DNA of 64,000 nucleotides from Niastella soli (GCF_017742245.1 NZ_JAGHKO010000003.1:122900-186899), one strand, 5' to 3'; numbered from the stretch's first letter, positions 8,477-18,393 are shown. A program made the numbers and translations. The notes: generated from the sequence alone by a model not told the origin.

Positions 8477-9712
8477 TTATCTTTTCTGAAAGACGGCACC
8501 AAACAAGGTATCGGCCTTTTGATCATAACCAGTCAGCAACGCTGTTTTTAATAACGAGAGGGATTGCTGTTGCTGGATAAATTCCACTACTTCTTCGTTT
8601 TCTTTTTTAAATACCGAACAGGTACAATACAACAAAAAGCCGCCGGGTTTTATATGCTGAATGGCCTGCTGTACGATCTTTTTTTGCAGGGAGCTGTACC
8701 GCTCAATTTGTTGGGGTTCGAAATAATACAACTGCTCCGGTGTGCGGCCCCAGGTGCCCGAACCACTACAGGGAACGTCGGTGATCACAAGGTCGAATAC
8801 TTGCCCGCCGGAGCCTTGGTTGCCCTCCGAAGCTTTAGCGAAGGAGGGGCGAAGGAGGGATGTATTTTTAATGACGTTTGAGGCGGAGAGGTCTGCTACA
8901 AACGTATGATAATTCCTGATACCTGCTGTAGCAAAACGTTTCTCCAAATTGATGAGAATAGATTTGCGAACATCCGAAACAGTGAGGTCAATGCGGGGGA
9001 AGATATCACTGGCCAGAATGGACTTACCGCCACTGGCCGCGCAGGCATCCCACACCCTGAGCGGAGCCTTGGCATAGGCGCCCCTGATAAACTCCATCAA
9101 TTCTCCAATTCGCTGCGAGCTAAAATCCTGGACCACCGCTTCGCGGTCTGTTTCAATAATTGTATCTATTTTAGAAGCATTGGGCAGGGCCAGACAGAAG
9201 GGGCCTATTTCCCGGAAAACGATTCCTCCCTGTTGCAATTTATTTTTTACCACCGCTTCCTTGCCGGGGCGCAACCGTAGGAAAAGATCGGGCTGGGTGA
9301 GAAAGGAGGCGCAGAAAGATTCATAATTTAGACCTTCGCTTATTTCATCCTTCCAGGGAAAAAGATCATAAATCGTGCATGGGGAGTGGTGAGTTTCAAT
9401 AAGTTGAATTTTTTCTGCTAATGGCAGCTGTGCTTTCCCGTTCCAGTCTGGCTGCAGGTGCTGCAGCAGTTCATTTGGTTCGTTGCTGCACAGGAACAAA
9501 CCGGTGATGATCCGTTCTTCCGCCGGTAATTGTGGCAACGCTTTTCCCAACCGGAAAAAGGCATAACACAGGTGCGAAATATTCTTGCGGTCTTTGGAAC
9601 CGTATTTCTTGTGCTGGCTAAAGAATTGTTTTATAAAACTCCCAAACGGTTGGCTGCCATTGTATTGTTGCAGTATTTGAACCGCGGTGTTTAAATGGGA
9701 GAAGTACTTCAT
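8477..9712 (-). CDS. RsmB/NOP2-type rRNA (cytosine-C5) methyltransferase
   Basis: A 411-residue SAM-dependent enzyme. The SAM-binding motif is DACAASGGK (residues 222-230). The two catalytic cysteines are C315 in motif IV (DVPCSGSGTW) and C365 in motif VI (YCTCSVFKKENEE), the pair diagnostic for m5C RNA methyltransferases. The first 130 residues are helical and may be a NusB-like or RNA-binding region. Which rRNA position it modifies cannot be told from sequence. Odd feature: residues 288-297 (RPSFAKASEG) and their flanks are encoded by a 24-bp palindromic repeat that occurs elsewhere in the window, inserted in frame between core strands just before motif IV. Confidence 0.9.
   Translation of the reverse strand: MKYFSHLNTAVQILQQYNGSQPFGSFIKQFFSQHKKYGSKDRKNISHLCYAFFRLGKALPQLPAEERIITGLFLCSNEPNELLQHLQPDWNGKAQLPLAEKIQLIETHHSPCTIYDLFPWKDEISEGLNYESFCASFLTQPDLFLRLRPGKEAVVKNKLQQGGIVFREIGPFCLALPNASKIDTIIETDREAVVQDFSSQRIGELMEFIRGAYAKAPLRVWDACAASGGKSILASDIFPRIDLTVSDVRKSILINLEKRFATAGIRNYHTFVADLSASNVIKNTSLLRPSFAKASEGNQGSGGQVFDLVITDVPCSGSGTWGRTPEQLYYFEPQQIERYSSLQKKIVQQAIQHIKPGGFLLYCTCSVFKKENEEVVEFIQQQQSLSLLKTALLTGYDQKADTLFGAVFQKR
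8824..8847. repeat. 24-bp imperfect palindrome inside the RNA methyltransferase gene
   Basis: The unit starts CCTCCGAAGC and ends GCGAAGGAGG, with perfect 5-bp arms CCTCC/GGAGG. Related 24-25-bp copies are at 31713-31736, 31758-31781, 42209-42232 and 53605-53629. Here it lies within codons for PSFAKASEG and keeps the reading frame. A further partial copy of the arm follows (CGAAGGAGGG, 8850-8859). Confidence 0.75.
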
Positions 9713-9751
9713 GCGGGTGCAAGATACTGAAGTAAGGGTATGAAACAGTAT

Positions 9752-9849
9752 GTATACAGTATGGGAACAGGCCTAAATAGGCTTAAAACCCGCACTGAAC
9801 CCGCACTGGACTCGCACTGAAACCCCATTATCAGTGCGGGTCTGTATAC
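9752..9849. repeat. intergenic element with three 11-bp tandem units and inverted repeats
   Basis: The element lies in the 218-bp gap between two divergent genes. Perfect 8-bp inverted repeats bound it (GTATACAG 9752-9759, CTGTATAC 9842-9849). Inside are three consecutive 11-bp units (9789-9799 CCCGCACTGAA, then 9800-9810 and 9811-9821, each with one or two changes) and an inverted copy at 9831-9841 that can pair with any of them. AACAGGCC (9766-9773) precedes a small hairpin GCCTA-AA-TAGGC. The same plan recurs at 18955-19077 with different unit sequence. Confidence 0.8.
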
Positions 9850-9930
9850 TGGATAAACGCAGTATATACGCGGACCTCATCCCTTTTTGCCCAAAATGTA
9901 ATAACTTAAGCGTTCAATCTTACTGCTGAA

Positions 9931-12900
9931 ATGCGCAAATGGTTGTTGCTATCATATGTGCTTGTACTGCAACTGCCTGTCTGGAGCCAGGCTGTTCCTT
10001 TTTCCTTCCGGAACATGAGTATCAATGAAGGTCTTTCGCAAAGCAGCGTGATTGATATTGCTACCGACGATGCCGGTTTTTTATGGCTGGCCACCCAGGA
10101 TGGCCTGAACCGCTATGACGGTCGTGAACCCGTTATTTTTAAAAAGAACTTCGACGATATTACCACCACTACCGGTGGCAGGCTGGGGAAGATCGTAAAC
10201 GGCCTTCATAATACGCTGTGGCTGATCACCAGCGGCGGGAGGTTGGAAAGATTCAATCTGTATGATGAAACATTTACCCCCATTAGAACTATCGGTGCTG
10301 ACAATCTGGTGCTGCCCCCGGTGACCTGTGTATTCCATGAAGATAATAATTGTCTGTGGATTGGAACGGAGAACAACGACTTGTACCGATATGATCTTAC
10401 TGGCAATAAGGTGGATCATTATGAATATGGGAATGTAGATTGCCCTAACAGGGTTATACAATACCTTTTTAAAGACAGTCAGCAAAACATTTGGGTGTTA
10501 ACAAACAGCGGCTACGCTTTAATTAATTTGTCCGGAGCTCCGTTTTCTGAGGTAACACCACCTTCGAGGGAGGGTATTTCATACAGCGCGATGGATGAGG
10601 ACCGACACAAAACGTTGTGGTTAGGGAGTTATGGTAAAGGCCTGTTGATAAAAAGAGAAGGGTCGCCAGGTTTCTCTCCCTTTACCGGTTATGGTGGCAG
10701 AAATACACTACCTGCCACTCTGGTGATCGAATCGGTAAAAGTTGATGCCACGGGCCAGGTTTGGGTAGGCACCTATGGCAATGGGTTGTATGTGATCGAT
10801 CCGGATAAAACTACCGTCAGTCATTATGTAACCAATAAGAAGGACCCCTTTTCCATCAGTTATAACGATATTTTATCCATAGAGCAAGACCGGCATGGCG
10901 GCATCTGGATCGGCACCGATGGGGGCGGGGTGAGTCATTACGATAAACGACTGAATAATTTCGCCTTATTGACCAGTAATAATGTGCCGGAAAAAATTTC
11001 CATTGAACAGGTACGGGCCATTACTACCGACCGCCAGGGGGCTTTATGGATTGGGACCAGCAGCACCGGGCTCACCTTTGCCGATATGCGCACCAATACG
11101 TTTGAACCCTTTCATTACCCGCCGGCGCCCAAAGCACAGGGCAATTATGACCGGGTTGTTTCCCTGTATACTGATGTACAAGGCGATATATGGGTGGGTA
11201 CCCAGGGCAATGGCTTGTTGATCGTGGATGCACTCAGCAAAAAAATAAAGAACAGGTTCTATCCGGATGGCGCAGGCTTTGGCCATATACCCGATCATAC
11301 CATTTGGTGTATGCTTCCCGCCCAAAACAACCAGGTATGGGCTGGTACGCGAAACAGTGGCTTGTGTTTGATAGATAAACAAAGAGGATTGATCAGGAAC
11401 TATAACACAAGCAGTGCTGAAAACCGCACCCTGGAAAATAATGTGCGCTTTCTGACCCGGGTTAACGACACCACGCTATGCATAGGATATGAAAAAAGAG
11501 GTATACAGTTCCTGAATACGCAAACCGGTCAGTTATTTTCAAAACAGAATAGAACGCTGGATAGTTTGAATGCACGCGAAACTATTTTCAAATGTGGCTG
11601 GTATCAGCATCCTTTTTTGTGGATAGGGACCTTGGGACGTGGTCTTATTGCCTTCAACCTGAACACTGGTGAAAGCTATACGATCACTGATGATCAGGGA
11701 TTACCCAATAACACGGTATATGGCCTGCTTCCAGATGAGCAGGGGTCTTTGTGGTTAAGCACAAATAAAGGCATTTGCCGGTTCGTGCCTCCGGTCAATT
11801 TGATGACGGTTAACCGGTCGGCCTTTACGATTTTTCTGGTAGAGGATGGTTTGCAAAGCAATGAGTTCAATACAGGTGCTTATCATAAAGCGGCCAATGG
11901 TATGCTGATGTTTGGCGGCATCAAGGGGCTTACGATCTTTCAACCGGGCCAGATCACCCTGGCCAATCAACCGTCGCAAGTGGTAATAACCCAGGCTATG
12001 GTGAATAATCAGCCACTGATCAGCGATACGGGGATGGCTTACAAAAAGATGCTGCGTCTGCCTTACCGGCAAAATGAGGTCTCATTCAGTTTTACGGCAA
12101 TGGATTTTGTTTCGCCCCGCCGGTTCAATTATTATTATCAGTTAGCCGGTTACGACAATAAATGGATCGATGCGGGTAATAGAAATTATGTTGCCTATAC
12201 TAACCTGCCGCCAGGCACCTATGTGTTTGAAGTAAAGGCGGCGCAGCAATTGAATGATGACAGTCCGGTTACCAGGCTTACTATTATTATTGATCCGCCT
12301 TTCTGGCGAAACGGCTGGTTTATTATTTTGTGCATGCTGATACTGGCGGGTATTCTATATGCTATTTACCGGTACCGCATTAACCAGCTGTTGCAATTAC
12401 AAAAGGTACGTGACCGTATTGCCACCGATCTGCACGATGATATAGGCACTACGCTCACTAATATCAGCATTTTGTCGGAATTGAGTAAAAAGAACCTGTT
12501 GCAAAAAGAAGAGGCCGGCACTTTTCTCGATCGAATCGCTGAAGAAGTGCACAATTCAAGCCAGGCCCTGGACGATATTGTTTGGAGCATTAACACCAAG
12601 AACGATACACTGGAACAAACAGTGGCCCGTATGCGCCGCTACGCGGCGGAGGTATTTGATGCTGCCAATATTTGCTATTCCCTGCATCTGGATGAACAAT
12701 TTGAACGGTATAAACTGAACATGGAGCAACGGCGCGATTGCTTTTTAATATTCAAGGAAACCATCAATAATATTTACAAGCATGCCAGTGCCAGACAGGT
12801 GCAAATAAAGGTATGGATTGAAAAGGGGTTCTTACATATGAGTATTAATGACGATGGCAAGGGCTTTGATACCAGCACCGTTACCCATCGCAATGGCATT

Positions 12901-13002
12901 AAAAATATCCGGAACCGGATTGAAAAATGGAAGGGGGATATAAGTGTGTCATCATTCGTAGGTAAGGGTACTGTTGTTAAAGTGTATTTTCCGCTTTCAT
13001 AG
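9931..13002 (+). CDS. two-component beta-propeller sensor histidine kinase
   Basis: This 1023-residue protein has a signal peptide (1-19), then two seven-bladed propellers built from Reg_prop repeats of the form 'G-x-x-W-I/V-G-T', e.g. DNNCLWIGTENNDLYRYD and QDRHGGIWIGTDGGG, over about 25-670. A Y_Y_Y domain follows (about 715-780), then one transmembrane segment (about 790-810). The cytoplasmic HisKA_3 domain holds the phospho-accepting H835 in DLHDDIG, and the HATPase domain ends the protein (N box KETINNIYKHA, G boxes DDGKGFD and GIKNI). The layout equals the SusR/BT-type periplasmic sensors but lacks the fused receiver and AraC domains of hybrid forms; the regulator is a separate gene 78 bases downstream. 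The ligand, perhaps a glycan, is unknown. Confidence 0.92.
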   Translation: MRKWLLLSYVLVLQLPVWSQAVPFSFRNMSINEGLSQSSVIDIATDDAGFLWLATQDGLNRYDGREPVIFKKNFDDITTTTGGRLGKIVNGLHNTLWLITSGGRLERFNLYDETFTPIRTIGADNLVLPPVTCVFHEDNNCLWIGTENNDLYRYDLTGNKVDHYEYGNVDCPNRVIQYLFKDSQQNIWVLTNSGYALINLSGAPFSEVTPPSREGISYSAMDEDRHKTLWLGSYGKGLLIKREGSPGFSPFTGYGGRNTLPATLVIESVKVDATGQVWVGTYGNGLYVIDPDKTTVSHYVTNKKDPFSISYNDILSIEQDRHGGIWIGTDGGGVSHYDKRLNNFALLTSNNVPEKISIEQVRAITTDRQGALWIGTSSTGLTFADMRTNTFEPFHYPPAPKAQGNYDRVVSLYTDVQGDIWVGTQGNGLLIVDALSKKIKNRFYPDGAGFGHIPDHTIWCMLPAQNNQVWAGTRNSGLCLIDKQRGLIRNYNTSSAENRTLENNVRFLTRVNDTTLCIGYEKRGIQFLNTQTGQLFSKQNRTLDSLNARETIFKCGWYQHPFLWIGTLGRGLIAFNLNTGESYTITDDQGLPNNTVYGLLPDEQGSLWLSTNKGICRFVPPVNLMTVNRSAFTIFLVEDGLQSNEFNTGAYHKAANGMLMFGGIKGLTIFQPGQITLANQPSQVVITQAMVNNQPLISDTGMAYKKMLRLPYRQNEVSFSFTAMDFVSPRRFNYYYQLAGYDNKWIDAGNRNYVAYTNLPPGTYVFEVKAAQQLNDDSPVTRLTIIIDPPFWRNGWFIILCMLILAGILYAIYRYRINQLLQLQKVRDRIATDLHDDIGTTLTNISILSELSKKNLLQKEEAGTFLDRIAEEVHNSSQALDDIVWSINTKNDTLEQTVARMRRYAAEVFDAANICYSLHLDEQFERYKLNMEQRRDCFLIFKETINNIYKHASARQVQIKVWIEKGFLHMSINDDGKGFDTSTVTHRNGIKNIRNRIEKWKGDISVSSFVGKGTVVKVYFPLS

Positions 13003-13069
13003 GAGCTATAAGCAAAATACCTAACAAACTCACCCCAATGAGCGATACCACTTAGTTGTATAACATAGT

Positions 13070-13077
13070 TACATTTG
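13070..13077 (+). promoter_or_regulatory. TAnnTTTG element touching the response regulator start
   Basis: TACATTTG is a perfect match to the -7 consensus but ends only three bases before the ATG at 13081. A transcript from it would start at or just after that codon, giving a leaderless message or none. It may be chance, since the gene can be read from the upstream kinase gene. Confidence 0.25.
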
Positions 13078-13080
13078 TAT

Positions 13081-13707
13081 ATGGGAATTAAGATCGTTTT
13101 ATTTGAAGATAATGACCGGCTGCGGGAGTCGCTGGCCTATCTGTTAAAAATGAACGGGTATGAAGTGGTAGGGGATTACAATCAGTGCACTGAGGCGGCG
13201 AATATAGCCAGGGTATATGAGCCGGATGTTGTACTGATGGATATTGATATGCCCGGTGATAATGGAATAAAAGGCGTACGCATGATCAAGGAAGCACGCC
13301 CGCAAACATCCGTAGTCATGTACACGGTATTTGAAGATGATGAGAAATTGTTTGAATGTTTGTGCGCCGGCGCCAATGGTTACCTGTTGAAGAAAACGCC
13401 GCCGGCCAAATTGTTCGATGCCATACAGGAAGTTCTGGAAGGAGGCGCTCCCATGAGCCCCGTTATTGCACGCAAAGTGTTAAACACGTTCCAGGTAAAA
13501 GTAACAAGCAATAAGTATAATTTATCACCCCGCGAAATAGAGGTGTTGCAATGGCTTATAAAGGGCTATAGCATCAAGATCATTGCTGCTGAAATGAGCC
13601 TGGCCTTTGATACCGTACGTTCGCACCTGAAAAATATTTACCAGAAGCTGCATGTGAATTGTGGCAAGGAAGCAATTGCGAAGGCGTTGAGTGAGAGAAT
13701 AGTGTGA
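13081..13707 (+). CDS. LuxR/NarL-family response regulator
   Basis: The product has 208 residues. The receiver domain (1-120) shows the acidic pair E9-D10, the phosphorylation site D54 in VVLMDIDMP, and K104 in YLLKK. The helix-turn-helix domain (about 143-205) has the LuxR pattern LSPREIEVLQWLIKGYSIKIIA and DTVRSHLKNIYQKLHV. It directly follows the propeller kinase and is its probable partner. I start at ATG 13081; a TTG two codons upstream is an alternative. The regulated genes are unknown; nearby candidates are not obvious. Confidence 0.93.
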   Translation: MGIKIVLFEDNDRLRESLAYLLKMNGYEVVGDYNQCTEAANIARVYEPDVVLMDIDMPGDNGIKGVRMIKEARPQTSVVMYTVFEDDEKLFECLCAGANGYLLKKTPPAKLFDAIQEVLEGGAPMSPVIARKVLNTFQVKVTSNKYNLSPREIEVLQWLIKGYSIKIIAAEMSLAFDTVRSHLKNIYQKLHVNCGKEAIAKALSERIV

Positions 13708-13742
13708 TTTGGGGTATATTGGTTTCCGAAAAAGAATAACAG

Positions 13743-13949
13743 ATGGGAAAATTGCCGGTTTCAATTGTTTTAACAGTACTTGGATTTGTAGTATTGGTAT
13801 GTTGGTTATCTGGGAGCCATGGACATATCCTGTTCAGGCCATATATGCGGGAAGACTGGATACTTACCGGGTTATTAGTTGTTTTCTGGGGAATACCACT
13901 GATTTTACTTGTCAGTTGGATAATTAAAAGAATAGATCAAAAAGCCTGA
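13743..13949 (+). CDS. small membrane protein, unknown function
   Basis: A 68-residue protein with two hydrophobic segments (about 6-24 and 39-60) and a charged tail (KRIDQKA). It starts 35 bases after the response regulator gene and ends 26 bases before a terminator, on the same strand, so it may be the last gene of that operon. I know no family. A competing frame (13709-13927) is less likely because it is Cys- and Trp-rich without helical pattern. Confidence 0.5.
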   Translation: MGKLPVSIVLTVLGFVVLVCWLSGSHGHILFRPYMREDWILTGLLVVFWGIPLILLVSWIIKRIDQKA

Positions 13950-13975
13950 TAAAACAGAAACTGCTTACATGAAAA

Positions 13976-14008
13976 AAAGCCGGTAACCTCAAAGAAGTTA
14001 CCGGCTTT
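13976..14008. terminator. bidirectional terminator between convergent operons
   Basis: A perfect 12-bp stem (13976-13987 with 13997-14008) and a 9-base loop. It is flanked by A-rich sequence on the left (T-run for minus-strand transcripts) and by TTTATATTT on the right. It can serve both the kinase/regulator side and odhB. Confidence 0.8.
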
Positions 14009-14037
14009 ATATTTCTATGTTTGACTTTGTCGTATTT

Positions 14038-14072
14038 CCTATTGGCTGCTGCCCATTGTCCGTTGCCTTTTT
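14038..14072 (-). repeat. 7-bp-phased tract at the odhB stop codon
   Basis: Five successive 7-mers (plus strand CCTATTG, GCTGCTG, CCCATTG, TCCGTTG, CCTTTTT) end on the first base of the odhB stop codon (14072-14074). The coding strand of odhB carries the G-rich version. Similar tracts occur at seven other gene ends in this window. Confidence 0.65.
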
Positions 14073-15319
14073 TACAACTCCAACAAGGTCTTAACCGGAT
14101 CTTTTCCAAACAACAACAGTTCAGGATTCTCCAACAACTCTTTCACTCGCACCAGGAAGCTTACAGACTCGCGACCATCGATAATACGGTGATCGTAGCT
14201 TACTGCCAGGTACATCATTGGCTTAATAACTACCTGTCCGTTGATGGCCATAGGGCGTTCCTGAATTTTATGCATACCCAGGATGGCGCTTTGTGGCAGG
14301 TTGATGATAGGTGTACTCATTAAAGAACCAAATACACCACCGTTGGTGATGGTAAAGGTTCCACCTGTGAGTTCCTCCATGGTTAATTTGTTGTCTCTTG
14401 CTTTGCCAGCCAGTTCTACTACTTTCTTTTCAATGTCGGCCATGCTGAGGCTTTCTACATTGCGGATCACCGGAACAGTTAAACCGCGGGGTGTAGAAAC
14501 GGCTACAGAAATATCAACATAATCGTGGTAAACCAGCTGGTCGCCATCGATGTAAGCGCCCACTGCAGGCCATTCCTGTAAGGCAATGGCGCAGGCTTTG
14601 GCAAAGAAACTCATGAAACCAAGGTTAACCCCGTGTATTTCCTTGAACTTGTCTTTGAATTTGCTGCGTATTTCCATGATGCGGCTCATGTCAACCTCGT
14701 TAAAGGTGGTGAGCATCGCAGTGGTGTTCTTTGATTCTACCAGGCGGCGGCTGATGGTTTTGCGCAGCTGGCTCATTTTTTCTCTTCTTTCTTCCCGGCT
14801 GAACAGCGGTTTGCCGCCAGTTACTTTGCCTGGGTTCGATAAGGCTTGCAGTACATCGTTTTTAACGATCTTACCGCTGTACCCGCTGGGGGTAACAGAT
14901 TTGGGATCTACCTTTTTATCGGCGATCATCGCGGCTGCCACAGGTGTAGCTTTGATATCGTTTGATACTGCAGTAACAGGGGCCTGAGAAGGTTGTTGTA
15001 CTACAGGTTCAGTTTTAGTGCTTGTTGCCGGCTTTGCTTCTTTGGCCGGTGTTCCGTTGGAGCCTGCTGCTTTTTCTGGCTTAGCTGCCTTTTCATCGAT
15101 AGTAGCCAGGATATCGCCAATCTTAAGGGTATCACCTTCCTTGGCTGATTGTTGCAGGGTGCCTGCCTGCTCGGCATTTACTTCAAAGGTGGCTTTTTCG
15201 CTTTCGAGCTCAGCAATCACTTCATCACGTTCAACATAATCTCCGCTGTTCTTTACCCATTTTAATAAAGTGACCTCGCTAATGGACTCTCCAACTGTCG
15301 GAACTTTTATATCTATCAT
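14072..15319 (-). CDS. odhB: 2-oxoglutarate dehydrogenase E2, dihydrolipoyllysine succinyltransferase
   Basis: The product has 415 residues. The lipoyl domain (1-76) carries the lipoylated lysine in the ESEKATFEV hairpin (about residue 43). An Ala/Pro/Lys linker leads to the peripheral subunit-binding domain (about 130-165, [14 protein letters not shown]...[12 protein letters not shown]). The catalytic domain (about 185-415) ends with [16 protein letters not shown], which contains the active-site His and Asp. It transfers succinyl groups to CoA in the TCA cycle. sucA lies 57 bases upstream in the same direction, so they form an operon; the E3 gene is not in the window. Confidence 0.96.
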   Translation of the reverse strand: MIDIKVPTVGESISEVTLLKWVKNSGDYVERDEVIAELESEKATFEVNAEQAGTLQQSAKEGDTLKIGDILATIDEKAAKPEKAAGSNGTPAKEAKPATSTKTEPVVQQPSQAPVTAVSNDIKATPVAAAMIADKKVDPKSVTPSGYSGKIVKNDVLQALSNPGKVTGGKPLFSREERREKMSQLRKTISRRLVESKNTTAMLTTFNEVDMSRIMEIRSKFKDKFKEIHGVNLGFMSFFAKACAIALQEWPAVGAYIDGDQLVYHDYVDISVAVSTPRGLTVPVIRNVESLSMADIEKKVVELAGKARDNKLTMEELTGGTFTITNGGVFGSLMSTPIINLPQSAILGMHKIQERPMAINGQVVIKPMMYLAVSYDHRIIDGRESVSFLVRVKELLENPELLLFGKDPVKTLLEL

Positions 15320-15376
15320 AAAAAACGTTTCTGTTTGACTTCAATGATGAATTATGGGCAATCGTGATAAACAAAG

Positions 15377-18127
15377 TTATATTGAAAATGCGGTATCAAT
15401 GATCTCTGTTTGCTCCTGTGCGTGAACCTTGGCATAACCGGTGGCAGTGGCAGCGCTTGGCTGACGGCTGATAACACCATAATTAATGCTCTTCAGGTTC
15501 ATTTGCAGGAAAGAAGCGGCGCCCATGTTCAGTGGCTCTTCCTGTACCCAGAACCAGGTAGCTTTATTGTATTTAGCATACAATGCTTCCAGTTGTTTAA
15601 CAGGTAAAGGATACAACTGTTCAAGTCGTATAATGGCGGTGTCTTTCTTGTTTTCCTTTTGCTGGCGTTCTGCAAGGTCGAAGTAAACTTTACCACTGCA
15701 GAACAATACTTTGCGAACGAGTGAAGCGTCATCTACAAAAGTATCATCGATCACTTCTTTGAAGCCACCGGTCAGGAACTCCTGTGTGGGGGAGTAGGTG
15801 CCCGGGTGACGCAAATTAGCTTTGGGTGAGAAGTTGATCAGCGGTTTGCGGAACGACCATGTTAACTGGCGACGCAGGGCATGGAATAAGTTGGCGGCGG
15901 TGGTAATATTGGTAACTACCATATTCATTTCAGCGCACATTTGTAAGAAACGTTCCATACGGGCGCTACTGTGCTCAGGGCCCTGTCCTTCATAACCGTG
16001 AGGCAACAACATGGTGATACCGTTCATACGGTTCCATTTTTGTTCGCCAGCGGAAATGAACTGGTCGATCAGGATCTGGGCGCCGTTGCTGAAATCACCA
16101 AACTGGGCTTCCCATAATACCAGTGAATTGGGGTTGGCCATGGCATACCCATATTCAAAACCCAGTACACCATATTCACTCAATAAAGAATTGTATATTC
16201 TGAATTGACCGCTGGCGCCAGGGATGGCGCTTAAGCGGCTATAAGCCTTGTCGGTATTCTCGTCACGCAAAACAGCGTGGCGGTGTGAGAAGGTGCCGCG
16301 GCGAACATCCTGACCGCTCATCCGTACATCCTTTCCTTCCAGCAGCAGGGTGCCGTAAGCCATCAGCTCACCGGTAGCCCAGTCCAGTTTACCTTCTTCG
16401 TTGTATAATTTTACTTTGTCCTGAATGATCTTTTCCACCTTTTTCAGGGGTTTAAAATCAGCAGGCCATTTCATTATTGATTCAAATACGCTTTTGAAAC
16501 TGGCTTCACTAATGGCGGTAGCCGGTGATTTTACAAAGTCTTCTTCAGTGGCTTTCCGCAGGTTCTTCCAGTCCAGTTCAGGTTGTTGGTAATGATAAGG
16601 CAGTGGTTTCTGCTTTATTTCATCGAGGCGCTCCTGCAGGTCGGCCCAGAATTTCTTTTCCATTTCCTTGGCCAGGTCCTTCGCATCTGATTCACCGTTT
16701 TCCAGCAGGAAGTTGGTATACACTTCACGCGGATTGGCGTGTTTTTCGATCAGTGCATACAGCTGTGGCTGGGTGAATTTAGGATCATCGCCTTCGTTGT
16801 GACCATGTTTGCGGTAACAAACCATATCAATGAACACATCGGAGTTAAACTCCTGGCGGTAGCGGGTAGCAATTTGTACGCATTTAACTACTGCTTCTGC
16901 ATCATCACCATTTACGTGTAAAACAGGCGCCTGGATCATGGCGGCCAGTGAAGTACAGTAGTCAGAACTGCGGGCGTCTTCGAAATCGGTAGTGAAACCG
17001 ATCTGGTTATTGATCACGAAGTGGATAGTTCCACCTGTGTAGTAACCATCGAGGTCGCTCATTTGCAGTACTTCGTATACTACACCCTGACCGGCTACAG
17101 ATGCGTCGCCATGGATCAGGATGGGTAATATTTTGTCGAAATCGCTTTTGTACAGTACATCGGCTTTTGCCCGGGCGAAACCAATCACAACGGGGTCAAC
17201 TGTTTCCAGGTGTGAAGGGTTGGGCATCAGCTTCAGGTGAATGGTTTTACCATCGGGTGTTTCCACCTCACTGCCATAACCCATGTGGTATTTCACGTCG
17301 CCGCTGCCCATGGTTTGGTCAGGCTTTGCGGTGCCTTCAAATTCACTGAAGATCTGTTCATAGGTTTTACCCATGATGTTGGCCAGTACGTTCAGGCGGC
17401 CGCGGTGGGCCATACCGATCACTACTTCCTGCACATCGTTGTTAGCGGCAGTGGTAATGATCTCGTCCAGCGCAGCAATGGTGCTTTCACCACCTTCCAG
17501 TGAAAACCTTTTCTGGCCAATATATTTTGTGTGGAGGAACTTTTCGAAGATCACGCCCTGGTTGAGTTTTTCCAGGATGCGTTTTTTCTTGTTGATGGGA
17601 AGCGCTTTGGCAAAGTTGCGCTCCATTTCATTGGTGAGCCAGTCAACTTTCTTCTGATCGCTGATATATTTGAACTCGATACCTACATGCCCGGCATAGG
17701 TCTTTTGCATGTGGGCGAGAATGTTGCGCAGGGTAGTGGTACCCAATCCGATCATATTGCCTGCATTGAGGGTTTTATCGAGATCAGCCTCGGTAAAACC
17801 ATAGAAACCCAGGTCGAGATTGGCGCCACGGTCTTTACGCTGGCGGATGGGATTGGTTTTAGCGATCAGGTGGCCTTTATTACGGTAACCCAGAATAAGG
17901 CGGTAGGCGCCCACTTCTTTTTTCCAATCGAAGCTTTCGCCCGTAGCTGCGGTTGTTTCTGCCGTTCCGCTAGTCGTCCCATTTTTGCCTTGTCCCACGG
18001 CAAAGTCAAATCCTTCAAAAAATTTTTTAAGGTCGGGATCAACACTGTTTGGGTCTTGTAAGAAATCCTGATACAGGTTTTCAATAAAGGCCGGGTGGGA
18101 ATTGGTGATATACGAAAAATCCTTCAT
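15377..18127 (-). CDS. sucA: 2-oxoglutarate dehydrogenase E1 component
   Basis: The 916-residue thiamine-diphosphate enzyme decarboxylates 2-oxoglutarate and succinylates the lipoyl group of E2. It begins with the short E2-binding N-terminal segment (FIENLYQDFLQDPNSVDPDLKKFFEGF). The core contains IGMAHRGRLNVLAN, HGDASVAGQGVVYE and INNQIGFTT (cofactor pocket), and the transketolase-like second half contains SEYGVLGFEYGYA and LPHGYEGQGPEHSSAR. Length is normal for the family. It is the first gene of the sucA-odhB pair. I could not identify its promoter with certainty in the 311-bp gap (18128-18438) shared with divergent rpsT. Confidence 0.97.
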   Translation of the reverse strand: MKDFSYITNSHPAFIENLYQDFLQDPNSVDPDLKKFFEGFDFAVGQGKNGTTSGTAETTAATGESFDWKKEVGAYRLILGYRNKGHLIAKTNPIRQRKDRGANLDLGFYGFTEADLDKTLNAGNMIGLGTTTLRNILAHMQKTYAGHVGIEFKYISDQKKVDWLTNEMERNFAKALPINKKKRILEKLNQGVIFEKFLHTKYIGQKRFSLEGGESTIAALDEIITTAANNDVQEVVIGMAHRGRLNVLANIMGKTYEQIFSEFEGTAKPDQTMGSGDVKYHMGYGSEVETPDGKTIHLKLMPNPSHLETVDPVVIGFARAKADVLYKSDFDKILPILIHGDASVAGQGVVYEVLQMSDLDGYYTGGTIHFVINNQIGFTTDFEDARSSDYCTSLAAMIQAPVLHVNGDDAEAVVKCVQIATRYRQEFNSDVFIDMVCYRKHGHNEGDDPKFTQPQLYALIEKHANPREVYTNFLLENGESDAKDLAKEMEKKFWADLQERLDEIKQKPLPYHYQQPELDWKNLRKATEEDFVKSPATAISEASFKSVFESIMKWPADFKPLKKVEKIIQDKVKLYNEEGKLDWATGELMAYGTLLLEGKDVRMSGQDVRRGTFSHRHAVLRDENTDKAYSRLSAIPGASGQFRIYNSLLSEYGVLGFEYGYAMANPNSLVLWEAQFGDFSNGAQILIDQFISAGEQKWNRMNGITMLLPHGYEGQGPEHSSARMERFLQMCAEMNMVVTNITTAANLFHALRRQLTWSFRKPLINFSPKANLRHPGTYSPTQEFLTGGFKEVIDDTFVDDASLVRKVLFCSGKVYFDLAERQQKENKKDTAIIRLEQLYPLPVKQLEALYAKYNKATWFWVQEEPLNMGAASFLQMNLKSINYGVISRQPSAATATGYAKVHAQEQTEIIDTAFSI

Positions 18128-18393
18128 GAGGATGCAATTGAAACTTAAAGTGTATTGAGTTATTTAAAATCGGGGTACAAATATCGGTCAAAAACGGTAG
18201 GAATAGTACTCAAATTATCTGAATTTGTGATTTTTGGCGCTATAAAAAAGGATAGGCTGCTAAAACCTGCAAGGGGCGGGCATTCTATGGTAAATTGGTG
18301 GAAAAAGAAATGGTTAATTTGCTGTTATTCATGACCTAGAGAAGGCGGGCAAGATTTTTTCTGTATTATTTTTCGTTTTCTTGTTCAAATCCT

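Noticed and set aside
13709..13927. Alternative 72-codon frame overlapping the small membrane protein
   Set aside because: Composition (Cys, Trp, Asn mixed without helices) is unlike a real protein; the other frame gives two clean membrane helices.
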